64,000 nucleotides of DNA, taken from positions 41,573 to 105,572 of the forward strand of contig JACQEZ010000003.1 of the NCBI GenBank assembly GCA_016200325.1. The letters are read 5' to 3'. Shown here piece by piece: positions 41,941 through 50,195 of the stretch. Positions within the stretch are counted from its first letter, which is position 1. Each line of letters opens with the position of its first letter. The notes below the pieces were generated by a model. The model was given only the letters and a program-made list of their open reading frames with translations, did no database searches and was not told the DNA's origin. Source of the stretch: Candidatus Manganitrophaceae bacterium (GTDB taxonomy: Bacteria > Nitrospirota > Nitrospiria > SBBL01 > Manganitrophaceae). A program made the translations under genes and the position numbers.

Positions 41941-42413
41941 TCCGGGTCGGCATCGGATATGATGTCCATCGACTGGTCGGCGGTCTTCGGTGCATCCTCG
42001 GCGGGGTCGAGATTCCGTTCAAAAAGGGGCTCGAGGGATATTCCGACGCGGACGTCTTGCTCCATGCAATCGGCGATGCCTTGCTCGGCGCGGCCGGTGA
42101 AGGGGACCTGGGACGACATTTTCCGGAGGGAGATCCGAAATGGAAGGGGGTCTCCAGCGTTCGTCTTTTAGAGGAGATCGCCTCTCTCCTTTTACAAAAA
42201 GGATTTATTGTGATAAATATCGATGCGGTGGTGATCGCGGAGCGACCGCGGATCGCCCCCTTCGTGGAACAGATGAAGATCAATATCAGCCGCCCCCTGT
42301 CGATCGAGCCGACGCGCGTCAATGTGAAAGCGACCACCAATGAGAGAATCGGTTTCATCGGGCGTGAGGAAGGGATTGCGGCGCAGGCGGTCTGTCTCAT
42401 CGAGCGGAAATAA
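41937..42413 (+). CDS. ispF: 2-C-methyl-D-erythritol 2,4-cyclodiphosphate synthase
   Basis: 158 residues from the ATG that overlaps the ispD stop. The zinc site Asp and His lie in GIGYDVHRLV, and the conserved GYSDADVLLHAIGDALLGAA and the C-terminal KATTNERIGFIGREEGIAA are diagnostic. Catalyses cyclisation in the MEP pathway and works as a trimer in the cytoplasm. The close coupling with ispD fits the shared pathway. Confidence 0.95.
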   Translation: MIRVGIGYDVHRLVGGLRCILGGVEIPFKKGLEGYSDADVLLHAIGDALLGAAGEGDLGRHFPEGDPKWKGVSSVRLLEEIASLLLQKGFIVINIDAVVIAERPRIAPFVEQMKINISRPLSIEPTRVNVKATTNERIGFIGREEGIAAQAVCLIERK

Positions 42414-42431
42414 AAGGGAGCCGACGAGGTT

Positions 42432-43085
42432 ATGTTCAGGGCAATGAGGGACGATATTCGAGCGATTTTCGAGAGAGATCCGGCCGCCCGGAGCGTGATC
42501 GAGATCGTCTTGACCTATTCCGGATTTCATGCGACGCTGCTTCACCGGGTCTCGCACTTTCTCTGGCGAAAGAATGTCCCCGTGATTCCCCGGCTCGTTT
42601 CACACTTTTCGAGGTTCATCACCGGGATTGAAATTCATCCCGGCGCCGTCATCGGAGAGGCCTTCTTCATCGATCATGGGATGGGGGTCGTCATCGGCGA
42701 GACGGCGGAGATCGGCAAGAATGTCACCCTCTATCAAGGAGTCACCCTCGGCGGGACCGGTCAGGAGCCGGGGAAGAGACATCCGACGCTCGGCGACAAC
42801 GTCATCGTCGGAGCCGGGGCAAAGGTCCTCGGCGCAATCGTCATCGGCAACCATGTCCGGATCGGCGCCAACTCGGTGGTTCTCCAGTCGGTGCCGGATC
42901 ATGCGACCGTGGTGGGAATTCCCGGGAAGATCATTCACCGCTCCAAGAAAGAAGGAACGCTTGATCATACCAATCTGCCCGACCCGATCGCGGAACGGAT
43001 CGAGCGGCTCGAAAGGGAGCTTCAAGAGCTGAAACGGGATCTTCAACATCGGGTTTCTCATACATTGGGGGGATTTTCCGGATGA
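42432..43085 (+). CDS. cysE: Serine O-acetyltransferase
   Basis: 217 residues. Acetylates serine for cysteine synthesis. The N-terminal helical part ([17 protein letters not shown]) precedes the left-handed beta helix with hexapeptide repeats and the active-site loop [20 protein letters not shown], then [20 protein letters not shown]. The C-terminus has ~40 extra residues forming a coiled coil ([16 protein letters not shown]) that may mediate oligomerisation. ATGA overlap with the receiver gene downstream. Confidence 0.93.
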   Translation: MFRAMRDDIRAIFERDPAARSVIEIVLTYSGFHATLLHRVSHFLWRKNVPVIPRLVSHFSRFITGIEIHPGAVIGEAFFIDHGMGVVIGETAEIGKNVTLYQGVTLGGTGQEPGKRHPTLGDNVIVGAGAKVLGAIVIGNHVRIGANSVVLQSVPDHATVVGIPGKIIHRSKKEGTLDHTNLPDPIAERIERLERELQELKRDLQHRVSHTLGGFSG

Positions 43086-43453
43086 AGGAAAAAATTCTGA
43101 TCGTGGACGACACGGAGTTCTATCAGAGGGCATATAAGAACAAGCTCCTCTCCGCGGGATATCTTCCGACCGTCGCCAACAACGGGGTCGAGGCATTAAA
43201 GGCGATCACGACCGACAAACCCGATCTGATCCTCCTCGATCTGATGATGCCGATCATGGACGGGTTTAAGGTCCTCCAGACCGTTCGGGCCAATCCTAAC
43301 TTTCAGTCGGTCCCGGTGATCGTCTTCTCGGCAAAGGGGGCGAGCGAAGAGATCAGCAAGGCGCTTCAGGCCGGGGCAAACGATTTCCTCGTCAAAGCGA
43401 CCACGACCCCCAACAAAGTCGTCGAAAAAATCAAGGAGATTCTTCAGAAATAG
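43082..43453 (+). CDS. Single-domain response regulator
   Basis: 123 residues consisting only of a receiver domain. Acidic pair DD near residue 9 (IVDDTEF), phospho-acceptor Asp in [13 protein letters not shown], Thr/Ser in IVFSAKG and Lys in FLVKATT. No output domain, so it acts by protein contact. Translationally coupled to cysE. Confidence 0.88.
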   Translation: MKEKILIVDDTEFYQRAYKNKLLSAGYLPTVANNGVEALKAITTDKPDLILLDLMMPIMDGFKVLQTVRANPNFQSVPVIVFSAKGASEEISKALQAGANDFLVKATTTPNKVVEKIKEILQK

Positions 43454-43508
43454 CGAGCCGATTTTTCTTCGGGGTCGATCCGACGCCGACGGCCGATCTT
43501 CGTAAATC

Positions 43509-44609
43509 ATGTCTGTTCATCTTCAAGCTAAAAATAATTTATTCACCCGACCGCTCCTCAAGTGGTACCGCGCTCACGGACGGGATCTTCCCTGGAGGCG
43601 GACCTCCGATCCTTATGCCGTCTGGGTCTCCGAGATCATGCTCCAACAGACCCAGGTTGCCACGGTCCTTCCCTATTACGATCGTTTTCTGACCCTCTTT
43701 CCAACGCTCCGAGCGCTCGCCGCGTCGCCGCCGGACAAGGTATTGAAGGCGTGGGAAGGACTCGGCTATTACGCGCGCGCAAGGCACCTTCAGCGGGCCG
43801 CCAAAGAGATCGTCGCCCGTCACGGCGGGACGTTCCCGGAATCGTTTGAGGAGATCTTGTCCCTTCCCGGAATCGGACGGTCGACCGCCGGCGCCATCGC
43901 GACGATTGCGCTTGGACAGCGCCATCCGATCCTCGACGGCAACGTCAAGCGGGTCCTTTGTCGCTATTTTTGCATCGAGGAAGATCCGAAGAAAAAGGAG
44001 GTTGAGGAGGCGCTGTGGCGGTACTCGGAGGCGCTCCTTCCCCAGAAGGGGGCCGACCACTACACGCAGGCGATCATGGATCTGGGGGCGACCGTCTGCA
44101 CGCCGACCGCGCCGCGATGCCCGATCTGTCCGGTGAAAGACAGCTGCGGCGCCTTCGAGAAAGGGCTCCAGGATCGCCTTCCGGTGAGGAGCCGGCCGAA
44201 GCTCATCCCCCACCGGGACTACATCGCCGGGGTTGTCACCCGGGGCGACAGGGTGCTGATCCGAAAGCGTCCGGCGAAGGGGTTGCTGGGGGGAATGTGG
44301 GAGTTTCCCGGGGGAGAAATCACCGGCGAGCAGATCGACCGGGGGGCAAAGGCCGTTCTTCGCCAAGAGATCCCATGGCGCGTTTCGACATGGACCCCCT
44401 TGGCGAAAATCCGCCACACCTTTACGCATTTTAAGATGACGCTCCACGTTTTCTCGGGAGCGGTCACGGGAAAAGGGGGGAAAGAAGAGGGCGACCTGAA
44501 ATGGGTCTTACTTGATCGCCTCTCCGAATATCCTTTTTCATCGGCCCAACAAAAAATTCTCCTGCTTCTGACGAAGAAGGAAGCGGATCAGCCGCGTCTG
44601 TTTTCGTAA
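43509..44609 (+). CDS. mutY: A/G-specific adenine DNA glycosylase
   Basis: 366 residues. Removes adenine opposite 8-oxoguanine. The helix-hairpin-helix is LPGIGRSTAGAIATIAL, the catalytic Glu is in EIMLQQTQV and the Asp is in ILDGNVKR. The 4Fe-4S cluster is C-x6-C-x2-C-x5-C (CTPTAPRCPICPVKDSC). A C-terminal NUDIX-like domain (VLIRKRPAKGLLGGMWEFPG) reads the 8-oxoG. Own transcription unit. Confidence 0.95.
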   Translation: MSVHLQAKNNLFTRPLLKWYRAHGRDLPWRRTSDPYAVWVSEIMLQQTQVATVLPYYDRFLTLFPTLRALAASPPDKVLKAWEGLGYYARARHLQRAAKEIVARHGGTFPESFEEILSLPGIGRSTAGAIATIALGQRHPILDGNVKRVLCRYFCIEEDPKKKEVEEALWRYSEALLPQKGADHYTQAIMDLGATVCTPTAPRCPICPVKDSCGAFEKGLQDRLPVRSRPKLIPHRDYIAGVVTRGDRVLIRKRPAKGLLGGMWEFPGGEITGEQIDRGAKAVLRQEIPWRVSTWTPLAKIRHTFTHFKMTLHVFSGAVTGKGGKEEGDLKWVLLDRLSEYPFSSAQQKILLLLTKKEADQPRLFS

Positions 44610-44654
44610 CAGCGCCGGTTCTGATCTTTTTCGCCGAGCACCGTTCGCGCAAAA

Positions 44655-44921
44655 TCACTCCTCAAACCAGGCGTCGAGCGTTCCGTCTTCAATCTCCTCA
44701 AGAGCCACCGCATTAAAGCGGTGGTATTGAACCCAGTGGGCGAGCTTCTGGAGGGTCTCGAGATCCGTTCCCCGCTGCTTTCTTGTCGCCTTCCATTTCT
44801 TTTCAATCATCTCTTCGGAATATTGCTGAACTTTTTTCAAGAAAGAATGGACCACCATCGCCTTGAGTTCAGGCTTGAGGGCGGCCGCCTGCTTTCGATG
44901 TTTTGGATGATAAAGCGCCAT
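44655..44921 (-). CDS. Small basic protein of unknown function
   Basis: 88 residues from the ATG at 44921 (GGGAG upstream). Mostly alpha-helical and basic at the N-terminus (MALYHPKHRKQAAALKPEL), acidic at the end (ALEEIEDGTLDAWFEE). No signal or membrane helix. I cannot name the family. Its own short unit. Confidence 0.6.
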   Translation of the reverse strand: MALYHPKHRKQAAALKPELKAMVVHSFLKKVQQYSEEMIEKKWKATRKQRGTDLETLQKLAHWVQYHRFNAVALEEIEDGTLDAWFEE

Positions 44922-44997
44922 GGCGTTCTCCCAAGGTAAAAATGACAAAGAATGAATATACCATGGAAGCGGCATGAAAACAGCTTAAGGGTGTTTT

Positions 44998-46881
44998 TTA
45001 TAAAGCGCTTAAATCGACGGAATGGTCCGTTCCCTTGGGTGAAAAGGGGTGGACGCTGAGAAGGACCACCTGTCGTCTCCGGGCGGCGCCGCGCAACAAC
45101 TCCAGCGCCGTCGCCTGAGAAGCAGGGGAGAGGATGCTGAACGGCTCGTCGAGAAACAGGGGAAAGGGGGTCTCGGAAAGATGATCGAGCGTCGCCAAAA
45201 TCAGGGCGATAAAAATTTGATCGGCCGTGCCGGAGCTGACCTGGTGCAGGCCAAAAGCACTGACGTTGATCTCTCCGTTTTCCTTCAGGTGAATCGCTCG
45301 GCTCTGACTCCGATCAAAAAGCGCATAGAGGATGTTCGTCTGTTTTTCGATCTGCTCGAAGGAGAGAGGGGGGGTCCTCTGTTTTGCCAGAGAGGTCATA
45401 ACGGAGAGGAAAGGGGTGGGAGAGGGTTCGGAGCCTGCGGCGGGAAGCGGCCCCAGGTCGGGCATCTCTATCTGCTGCGATTCATTTGAATCGGGCAGGC
45501 GGAGCGCCTCCTCGAGACGGTAGAGCTCTTCATTCAGATCGGTGAATCCCTGAAGCTTCGCCTCCAGCGCGGCGAAAGCGGCTTCGCCTTCCTGAGCCTG
45601 CTGGGCGATGATTTCAACCGTTCCCCCCTTCAGAAGGCTTTCCCTTTTCTCCGCGAGCTCTTTCTTTTTATGAACATGCTGCTGATAGGCGCGCTGACGC
45701 TCTTTGAGTTCCTGAATGTCCTTACAACCCGACTTGGAGAGAAGATCGGTGACCTCTTTGTACTCCTTGTCGAATTTCCGGTTGACCGAATTGATCTTCT
45801 CGTTCATTCCGGCCAGCTTTTTTTCCAGTCCGGATTTTGCGGCATCTCGCTGGTGAAGCTGAAAATAGGCGAAGAGCGAGAGTCCGATTCCTCCCAAGAC
45901 CCCGATCGGAAAGAGATAGCGAAAGGGACCATGGAGGGTGATAAAAATCGGGAGGAGGAATGAGAGGATGGTCAGGATGACGCCGACCTGCAGATGGCGA
46001 TCCTGGAAGAGGTCTGTCTCGCCGATTTGCATCAACCGGGCCTGCATCTCCTCTTTCTCTTCCTCCAACTGGGTCAGCCCGTTTTGCTTTTGCTGCAATC
46101 CCTCTTCATATTGACGGAAGAGCTCCGGACGGGTGATCTCGATCCCTTGCCATCCCGCGAACCTCTTCGTCTCCGCTTCGGCCACCTGGTTCTCTTGCAA
46201 CGTCAGGTCATTTAATTGATTCAATCGACGTTTCAGCTCGGCGACCTTGTCGCGGGCATTCAGCATCTCCTCTTCGCACCGGCCTAATTCCTCCAGCTTC
46301 TGCCGGATTTCTTCCAATCGACGCTCCTTCTCGGCACGGGTTTCCGGAGTAAGCAGCGCCTTCTCGGCCGGCTTGGACAGAGGAACCGGGCCGCCGGCCG
46401 CCGAGGCCGCAGATCCGTGGGTCGCGACCGTCGGCTTAGGGGAGCCGTTAGATTTAAGAACAATCGATGGAAACTGGAGCCGGTCAATTAAAAAGAGGGG
46501 GAGCAGGTGGCTCTCCGACAGGCCGCCGGCCTGATCGCAGACCCAGGCGGTAATTTTTTTCCGATCTTTTTCGATCAACGTTTTTTGCCCGGAGGGGTCG
46601 AGCCGTGATAGATTAAAGATTCCCTTCTGATAGTCACCCGTGATACGGTAAGTTGCTTTGTCTTTCGCCTGCAGAATCACCGCGGCCTGCGCCGGCTGAT
46701 TCTCGACCCATCTCACTCCGGTCAATTCGGTCCCGAAGAGCAGTGACGAGAGGATACGCAGAACGGCTGTCTTGCCGGCGCCGTTGGCGCCCGTCACGAT
46801 GTTTAATCCCGGTTTGACCGGAAGACGGGTCGGTTTATGAAACGGTTCGATTCCATAGAAGTCAATCGCAAGAAGAAGCAT
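44998..46881 (-). CDS. YhaN-like AAA ATPase with coiled coil and two membrane helices
   Basis: 627 residues. A Rad50/RecF-type ATPase split by a coiled coil: Walker A GANGAGKTA near residue 36 at the N-terminus, and the signature QVSSGTADQIFIAL and Walker B FPLFLDEPF at the C-terminus. Between them are coiled coils interrupted by two membrane-spanning helices (ILTILSFLLPIFITL and YLFPIGVLGGIGLSLFAYF, ~residues 300-350). YhaN proteins have the same plan and normally pair with a nuclease, YhaO; none lies beside this gene. The role is likely in DNA repair or processing at the membrane. Confidence 0.8.
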   Translation of the reverse strand: MLLLAIDFYGIEPFHKPTRLPVKPGLNIVTGANGAGKTAVLRILSSLLFGTELTGVRWVENQPAQAAVILQAKDKATYRITGDYQKGIFNLSRLDPSGQKTLIEKDRKKITAWVCDQAGGLSESHLLPLFLIDRLQFPSIVLKSNGSPKPTVATHGSAASAAGGPVPLSKPAEKALLTPETRAEKERRLEEIRQKLEELGRCEEEMLNARDKVAELKRRLNQLNDLTLQENQVAEAETKRFAGWQGIEITRPELFRQYEEGLQQKQNGLTQLEEEKEEMQARLMQIGETDLFQDRHLQVGVILTILSFLLPIFITLHGPFRYLFPIGVLGGIGLSLFAYFQLHQRDAAKSGLEKKLAGMNEKINSVNRKFDKEYKEVTDLLSKSGCKDIQELKERQRAYQQHVHKKKELAEKRESLLKGGTVEIIAQQAQEGEAAFAALEAKLQGFTDLNEELYRLEEALRLPDSNESQQIEMPDLGPLPAAGSEPSPTPFLSVMTSLAKQRTPPLSFEQIEKQTNILYALFDRSQSRAIHLKENGEINVSAFGLHQVSSGTADQIFIALILATLDHLSETPFPLFLDEPFSILSPASQATALELLRGAARRRQVVLLSVHPFSPKGTDHSVDLSAL

Positions 46882-47046
46882 CTTTTCGGTCCATTACCGG
46901 GGTTTTGTTCGAGAATTAATATGAAGTATACCAAAATTGCAGAAAAATCGGGAAAGGCTGCGACCGAAGAATCGGCATAAAAACCGGGTAGAATTGGGGC
47001 TCTATACCTATTTGGGATGAACGATTTATTGGACGGGAATAAAAGA

Positions 47047-47340
47047 TTAAATCGTCGGGGGTTTTTCGACTTGATCGATCATTCGCGCTAGGTTAAAATC
47101 TTTATCCGTGATTCCTCCTTGGCTGTGAGTGGTCAGCTTGAGGAGGACCCGATTATAGTTGATCATCATATCGGGGTGATGGTCGACCGAATCGGAGAGC
47201 TCGGCCACCCGGTTGATGAATTGCATCGCGGCTTTGAAGGTCCTGAAAGAGTATTTCTTTTGAAGCATGCTGTCGTAGAGCTCCCAGCCCTTCAGGTCAT
47301 GGATTTTTCGTTTTACTTCTTCCATCGAGAGGAGTCCCAT
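47047..47340 (-). CDS. phhB: 4a-hydroxytetrahydrobiopterin dehydratase (pterin carbinolamine dehydratase)
   Basis: 97 residues, usual length. The signature VDHHPDMMINYNRV plus THSQGGITDKD supplies the active-site His residues. It recycles pterin after aromatic hydroxylation, or in bacteria lacking the hydroxylase it may have another role. Preceded by AGGAAAGG. Monocistronic, divergent from the DUF971 gene. Confidence 0.92.
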   Translation of the reverse strand: MGLLSMEEVKRKIHDLKGWELYDSMLQKKYSFRTFKAAMQFINRVAELSDSVDHHPDMMINYNRVLLKLTTHSQGGITDKDFNLARMIDQVEKPPTI

Positions 47341-47467
47341 TGCCTTTCCTCCTAAAACAGATCTGATAAAGGTCAGATGCCTTAATTAATTCTACTTTCA
47401 GAGTAGCATGACGCGGAAGAAGAGGTCAATGCGGTCCATTTGACACTGTTTTTCTAAAGGAGTCGAT

Positions 47468-47812
47468 ATGATATCGAAAGAAGCGATCCCCATCGAAATT
47501 GCAAATTTGAAAGAGAAAGGAATTCGGATCACCTGGAGCGATCAACACCAGGCCGTCTATCCGCATCTCTATCTTCGGGAGAACTGCCGTTGCGCCTCCT
47601 GCATTCATGAATGGAGCGGAGAGCGGCTGATCCCCCCCGGCAGCATCCCCGCCAATATCGCCCCGGTCCACATTGAAGCGGTCGGGCATTACGCCATCTC
47701 GATCCATTGGAGCGATGGGCATGATACCGGCATTTATCCATTCGATTTCTTAAAAGAGATCTGTCCTTGCGAGAGCTGCATCAAAGAGCGCGCGACGGAG
47801 CGTCACAGATAG
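47468..47812 (+). CDS. DUF971 domain protein
   Basis: 114 residues. Domain also found at the N-terminus of gamma-butyrobetaine hydroxylase and fused to Mrp/ApbC ATPases. Two Cys pairs (RENCRCASCIHEW and ICPCESCI) suggest a metal or Fe-S site. Cytoplasmic; the function of the standalone form is unknown. Located upstream of the HPF-like gene. Confidence 0.82.
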   Translation: MISKEAIPIEIANLKEKGIRITWSDQHQAVYPHLYLRENCRCASCIHEWSGERLIPPGSIPANIAPVHIEAVGHYAISIHWSDGHDTGIYPFDFLKEICPCESCIKERATERHR

Positions 47813-47915
47813 TCTAAAACATCGGGGCGGTCTCCAGTTGTTCTGCGATTTATATGGATTGAGCTTCTCGGCAGAATTTAATAGAATGGAAGAGAGATGC
47901 AGAAAGGGGGTTTTT

Positions 47916-48437
47916 ATGGACATCAAGATCGAATGGCAACACTCCAAACCGTCACCTTATTGGAATGAAGTGATTCAGGATCAGTTTAACCGTCTGAAGC
48001 AGGGACGCCAGAAGATCACCCACGCACGGATAACCCTTCGAAAAAGTCAACATCACCTCAACGGCTCGGAAGAGGCAACGGTCGTTCTCGCCGTTCCCGG
48101 AAAGACCCTCACCGCCAATAAAACGGGTGAGACCATCGGCGATGCGATCAATGAAGTTTTTAGCGCAATCGGGCAAGAGCTCCAACGCTACCGGGGTAAG
48201 AAGGAACAGATCGGACAGAAACTGCCCGCTGAAAGCCACCCCCATGGGGTCATCGCTCGGCTATTTAAGGAAAGCAATTACGGTTTTATTCAATCCGACG
48301 GTCATGAAGACATCTATTTCCACCGGAACTCGGTTCATGGAATGGCGTTTGATGAACTTGAAGAGGGAAGGCGGGTCGAATTCGAGGTCGAGGAAGGGGA
48401 AGAGGGACTGCAAGCCTCGCGTGTTACCATCAAGTAG
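47916..48437 (+). CDS. HPF/RaiA-like protein fused to a cold-shock domain
   Basis: 173 residues from the ATG at 47916 (AAAGGGGG five bases upstream). Residues 1-100 have the beta-alpha-beta3-alpha pattern of hibernation-promoting factor and RaiA (MDIKIEWQHSKPSPYWNE, THARITLRKSQHHL, TANKTGETIGDAINEV). Residues ~108-173 are a cold-shock domain (HGVIARLFKESNYGFIQSDG with RNP1-like YGFIQ, then DIYFHRNSV). The ribosome-binding fold joined to an RNA-binding one suggests stationary-phase ribosome storage with an RNA contact. The C-terminal dimerisation domain of long HPF is replaced. Confidence 0.82.
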   Translation: MDIKIEWQHSKPSPYWNEVIQDQFNRLKQGRQKITHARITLRKSQHHLNGSEEATVVLAVPGKTLTANKTGETIGDAINEVFSAIGQELQRYRGKKEQIGQKLPAESHPHGVIARLFKESNYGFIQSDGHEDIYFHRNSVHGMAFDELEEGRRVEFEVEEGEEGLQASRVTIK

Positions 48438-48643
48438 GGTCGTCGCGAAGCGCCCTTGGAACATCTCCTCAGATCGACCCTGTTGAACCCAAAGCGATAT
48501 GCCCAAATCGATGGGCCCAAATCGACGGGATCGATCGGTGCGCTCCAGGCCGGTCGGTCCCATTTTTTGTCATCCGGGATCAGCGATAAAAATAAAATCA
48601 ATAAAATAATGCTTATATAGCCCCTGAAAAGAGGCAATTCGAT

Positions 48644-48671
48644 TTGATTTCAATGCCTCTCATGTTATAAT
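48644..48671 (+). promoter_or_regulatory. Promoter of the MBL/TPR gene pair
   Basis: TTGATT (48644-48649), 16-bp spacer, perfect TATAAT (48666-48671), then AGGAGGC before the ATG at 48705. Confidence 0.6.
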
Positions 48672-48704
48672 GGCGACCGGCAACATATACTCCAGGAGGC
48701 ATTA

Positions 48705-49301
48705 ATGGAAGAAATTTTTCCAGGCATTGAAACATGGTCATGGTATTCGGAAGAAAAAAAGATCCATTTTAATGGATATCTCGTCGGACAGGGGAAAGAG
48801 CGTGTCGTGATCGATCCCCCTCCGATGACCATTGACGATAAACAAGATCTCTCGATCAATGGGGTGAAGGCGGTCATCCTGACCAACCGCGATCATATGC
48901 GGGAAGCGATGGAGTGTCGGCTGCTGCTCAACACCAAGATCTGGGCCCCGGAAGCGGATGCCGCTGAGATGGGGTCCATCACCGTCGATCACACCTATAA
49001 AGACGGAGAGCTGCTGCCGGCCGGATTGAAGGTCGTGTCGATTTCGAACGGGAAGTCTCCCGGAGAATCGGCGCTCTATCTGAACCAGCAAGGGGGGATC
49101 TTTATCGTGGGGGACGCGCTCATCGGCCGAAACGATGGAACCGTGGGCCTGCTTCCTCCAGACAGATATGCCGACGTTAAAAAGGCAAAAGAGGGCCTCC
49201 GGCGACTGCTGGAGCATGATTTTGAAATCCTCTTGGTGGGAGATGGGAAACCGATCCTGAAAAACGGCAAGAAAGCGGTGGAGACGTTTCTCAACAGTTG
49301 A
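48705..49301 (+). CDS. Metallo-beta-lactamase-fold protein with degenerate metal site
   Basis: 198 residues. The fold is indicated by HFNGYLVGQGKERVVIDPP, the later YLNQQGGIFIVGDALIG, and LEHDFEILLVGDGKPI. The HxHxDH motif is reduced to TNRDHMREA: the two first His are missing. It may bind one metal or none, so hydrolytic activity is doubtful. Coupled to the TPR gene downstream (ATG at the last base of the stop). Confidence 0.72.
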   Translation: MEEIFPGIETWSWYSEEKKIHFNGYLVGQGKERVVIDPPPMTIDDKQDLSINGVKAVILTNRDHMREAMECRLLLNTKIWAPEADAAEMGSITVDHTYKDGELLPAGLKVVSISNGKSPGESALYLNQQGGIFIVGDALIGRNDGTVGLLPPDRYADVKKAKEGLRRLLEHDFEILLVGDGKPILKNGKKAVETFLNS

Positions 49302-50101
49302 TGCAGATTCATTCCTTTCTGCAGCGGGGAAACAACGCATTCGCTCAGGGCGATTACGCAACAGCGCTTCAGTATTATCATAAGGCGCTGGAGGGGATCC
49401 GAGGCGATCCCGATCAGCTCGCCGACCTGCACGGCAACATCGGAAATGTACACGCTGCGACCGGACAGGTCGATCAGGCGATCGATCATTATAAAAAAGC
49501 GGTAGAGATTCTCAAGCGAGGTGAAGATTACGCGCGCCTGGGGATCTCCTATGTCAATATCGGCAATCTCTATGCCGACGAAGAGGATTATGATCAGGCG
49601 ATCCACTTCTATAAACAGGGGGCGCTGCTCTTGGAGCGGGAAGAGCGTTGGGAAGAGGTTGCGGTGTTATATGGAAACTTCTCGATGGTCATGTTGAGAA
49701 AATCAAAACCGGAAGAGGCGTTGAATTATGCGGAAAAGGGGCTGGCCCTTGCAAAAAAGTTGAAGCGGCCGGCAATTGTTGCCGACCTCTCCCATCGGCT
49801 CGCCAAAGCGAAGGGGGCATCGGGCGAGATGGAAGCCGCGCAACAACTCAGCGAGGCGGCCCATGTCCTCTATGCGGAACTACGGAATGAGATCGGCTGC
49901 GCCGCCACCCTTTATCATCAAGCCTTCCTCCACGAGGAGAAAGGCAATTTAGAGGGGGCCATTCGCTGTCTGGAGCAGGTCGTTGCCTTCGATGAAAAAT
50001 ATCATCTCCCGAAGCTCTCCGAGAATAAAGCACGATTGACGGCGCTGAGGGGAAAACGCGCTTCGTCCGGCGCGTCATCTGATCAAAAAAAGAAAGAATA
50101 A
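49301..50101 (+). CDS. Tetratricopeptide-repeat protein
   Basis: 266 residues from the ATG overlapping the previous stop by one base. Six or seven TPR helical hairpins (FLQRGNNAFAQGDYATALQY, GNVHAATGQVDQAIDHYKKA, GNLYADEEDYDQAIHFYKQG and more). Cytoplasmic scaffold, partner unknown; the overlap suggests that it acts with the MBL-fold protein. Confidence 0.85.
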   Translation: MQIHSFLQRGNNAFAQGDYATALQYYHKALEGIRGDPDQLADLHGNIGNVHAATGQVDQAIDHYKKAVEILKRGEDYARLGISYVNIGNLYADEEDYDQAIHFYKQGALLLEREERWEEVAVLYGNFSMVMLRKSKPEEALNYAEKGLALAKKLKRPAIVADLSHRLAKAKGASGEMEAAQQLSEAAHVLYAELRNEIGCAATLYHQAFLHEEKGNLEGAIRCLEQVVAFDEKYHLPKLSENKARLTALRGKRASSGASSDQKKKE

Positions 50102-50195
50102 GACCTTTAATTTCAATTTTTGCCTCGAAAATGAAATTCGTATGGTATAAATAGCCAGATCATTCGTCGCTCTCGGGTTGATCTGGAAGGGTCCG

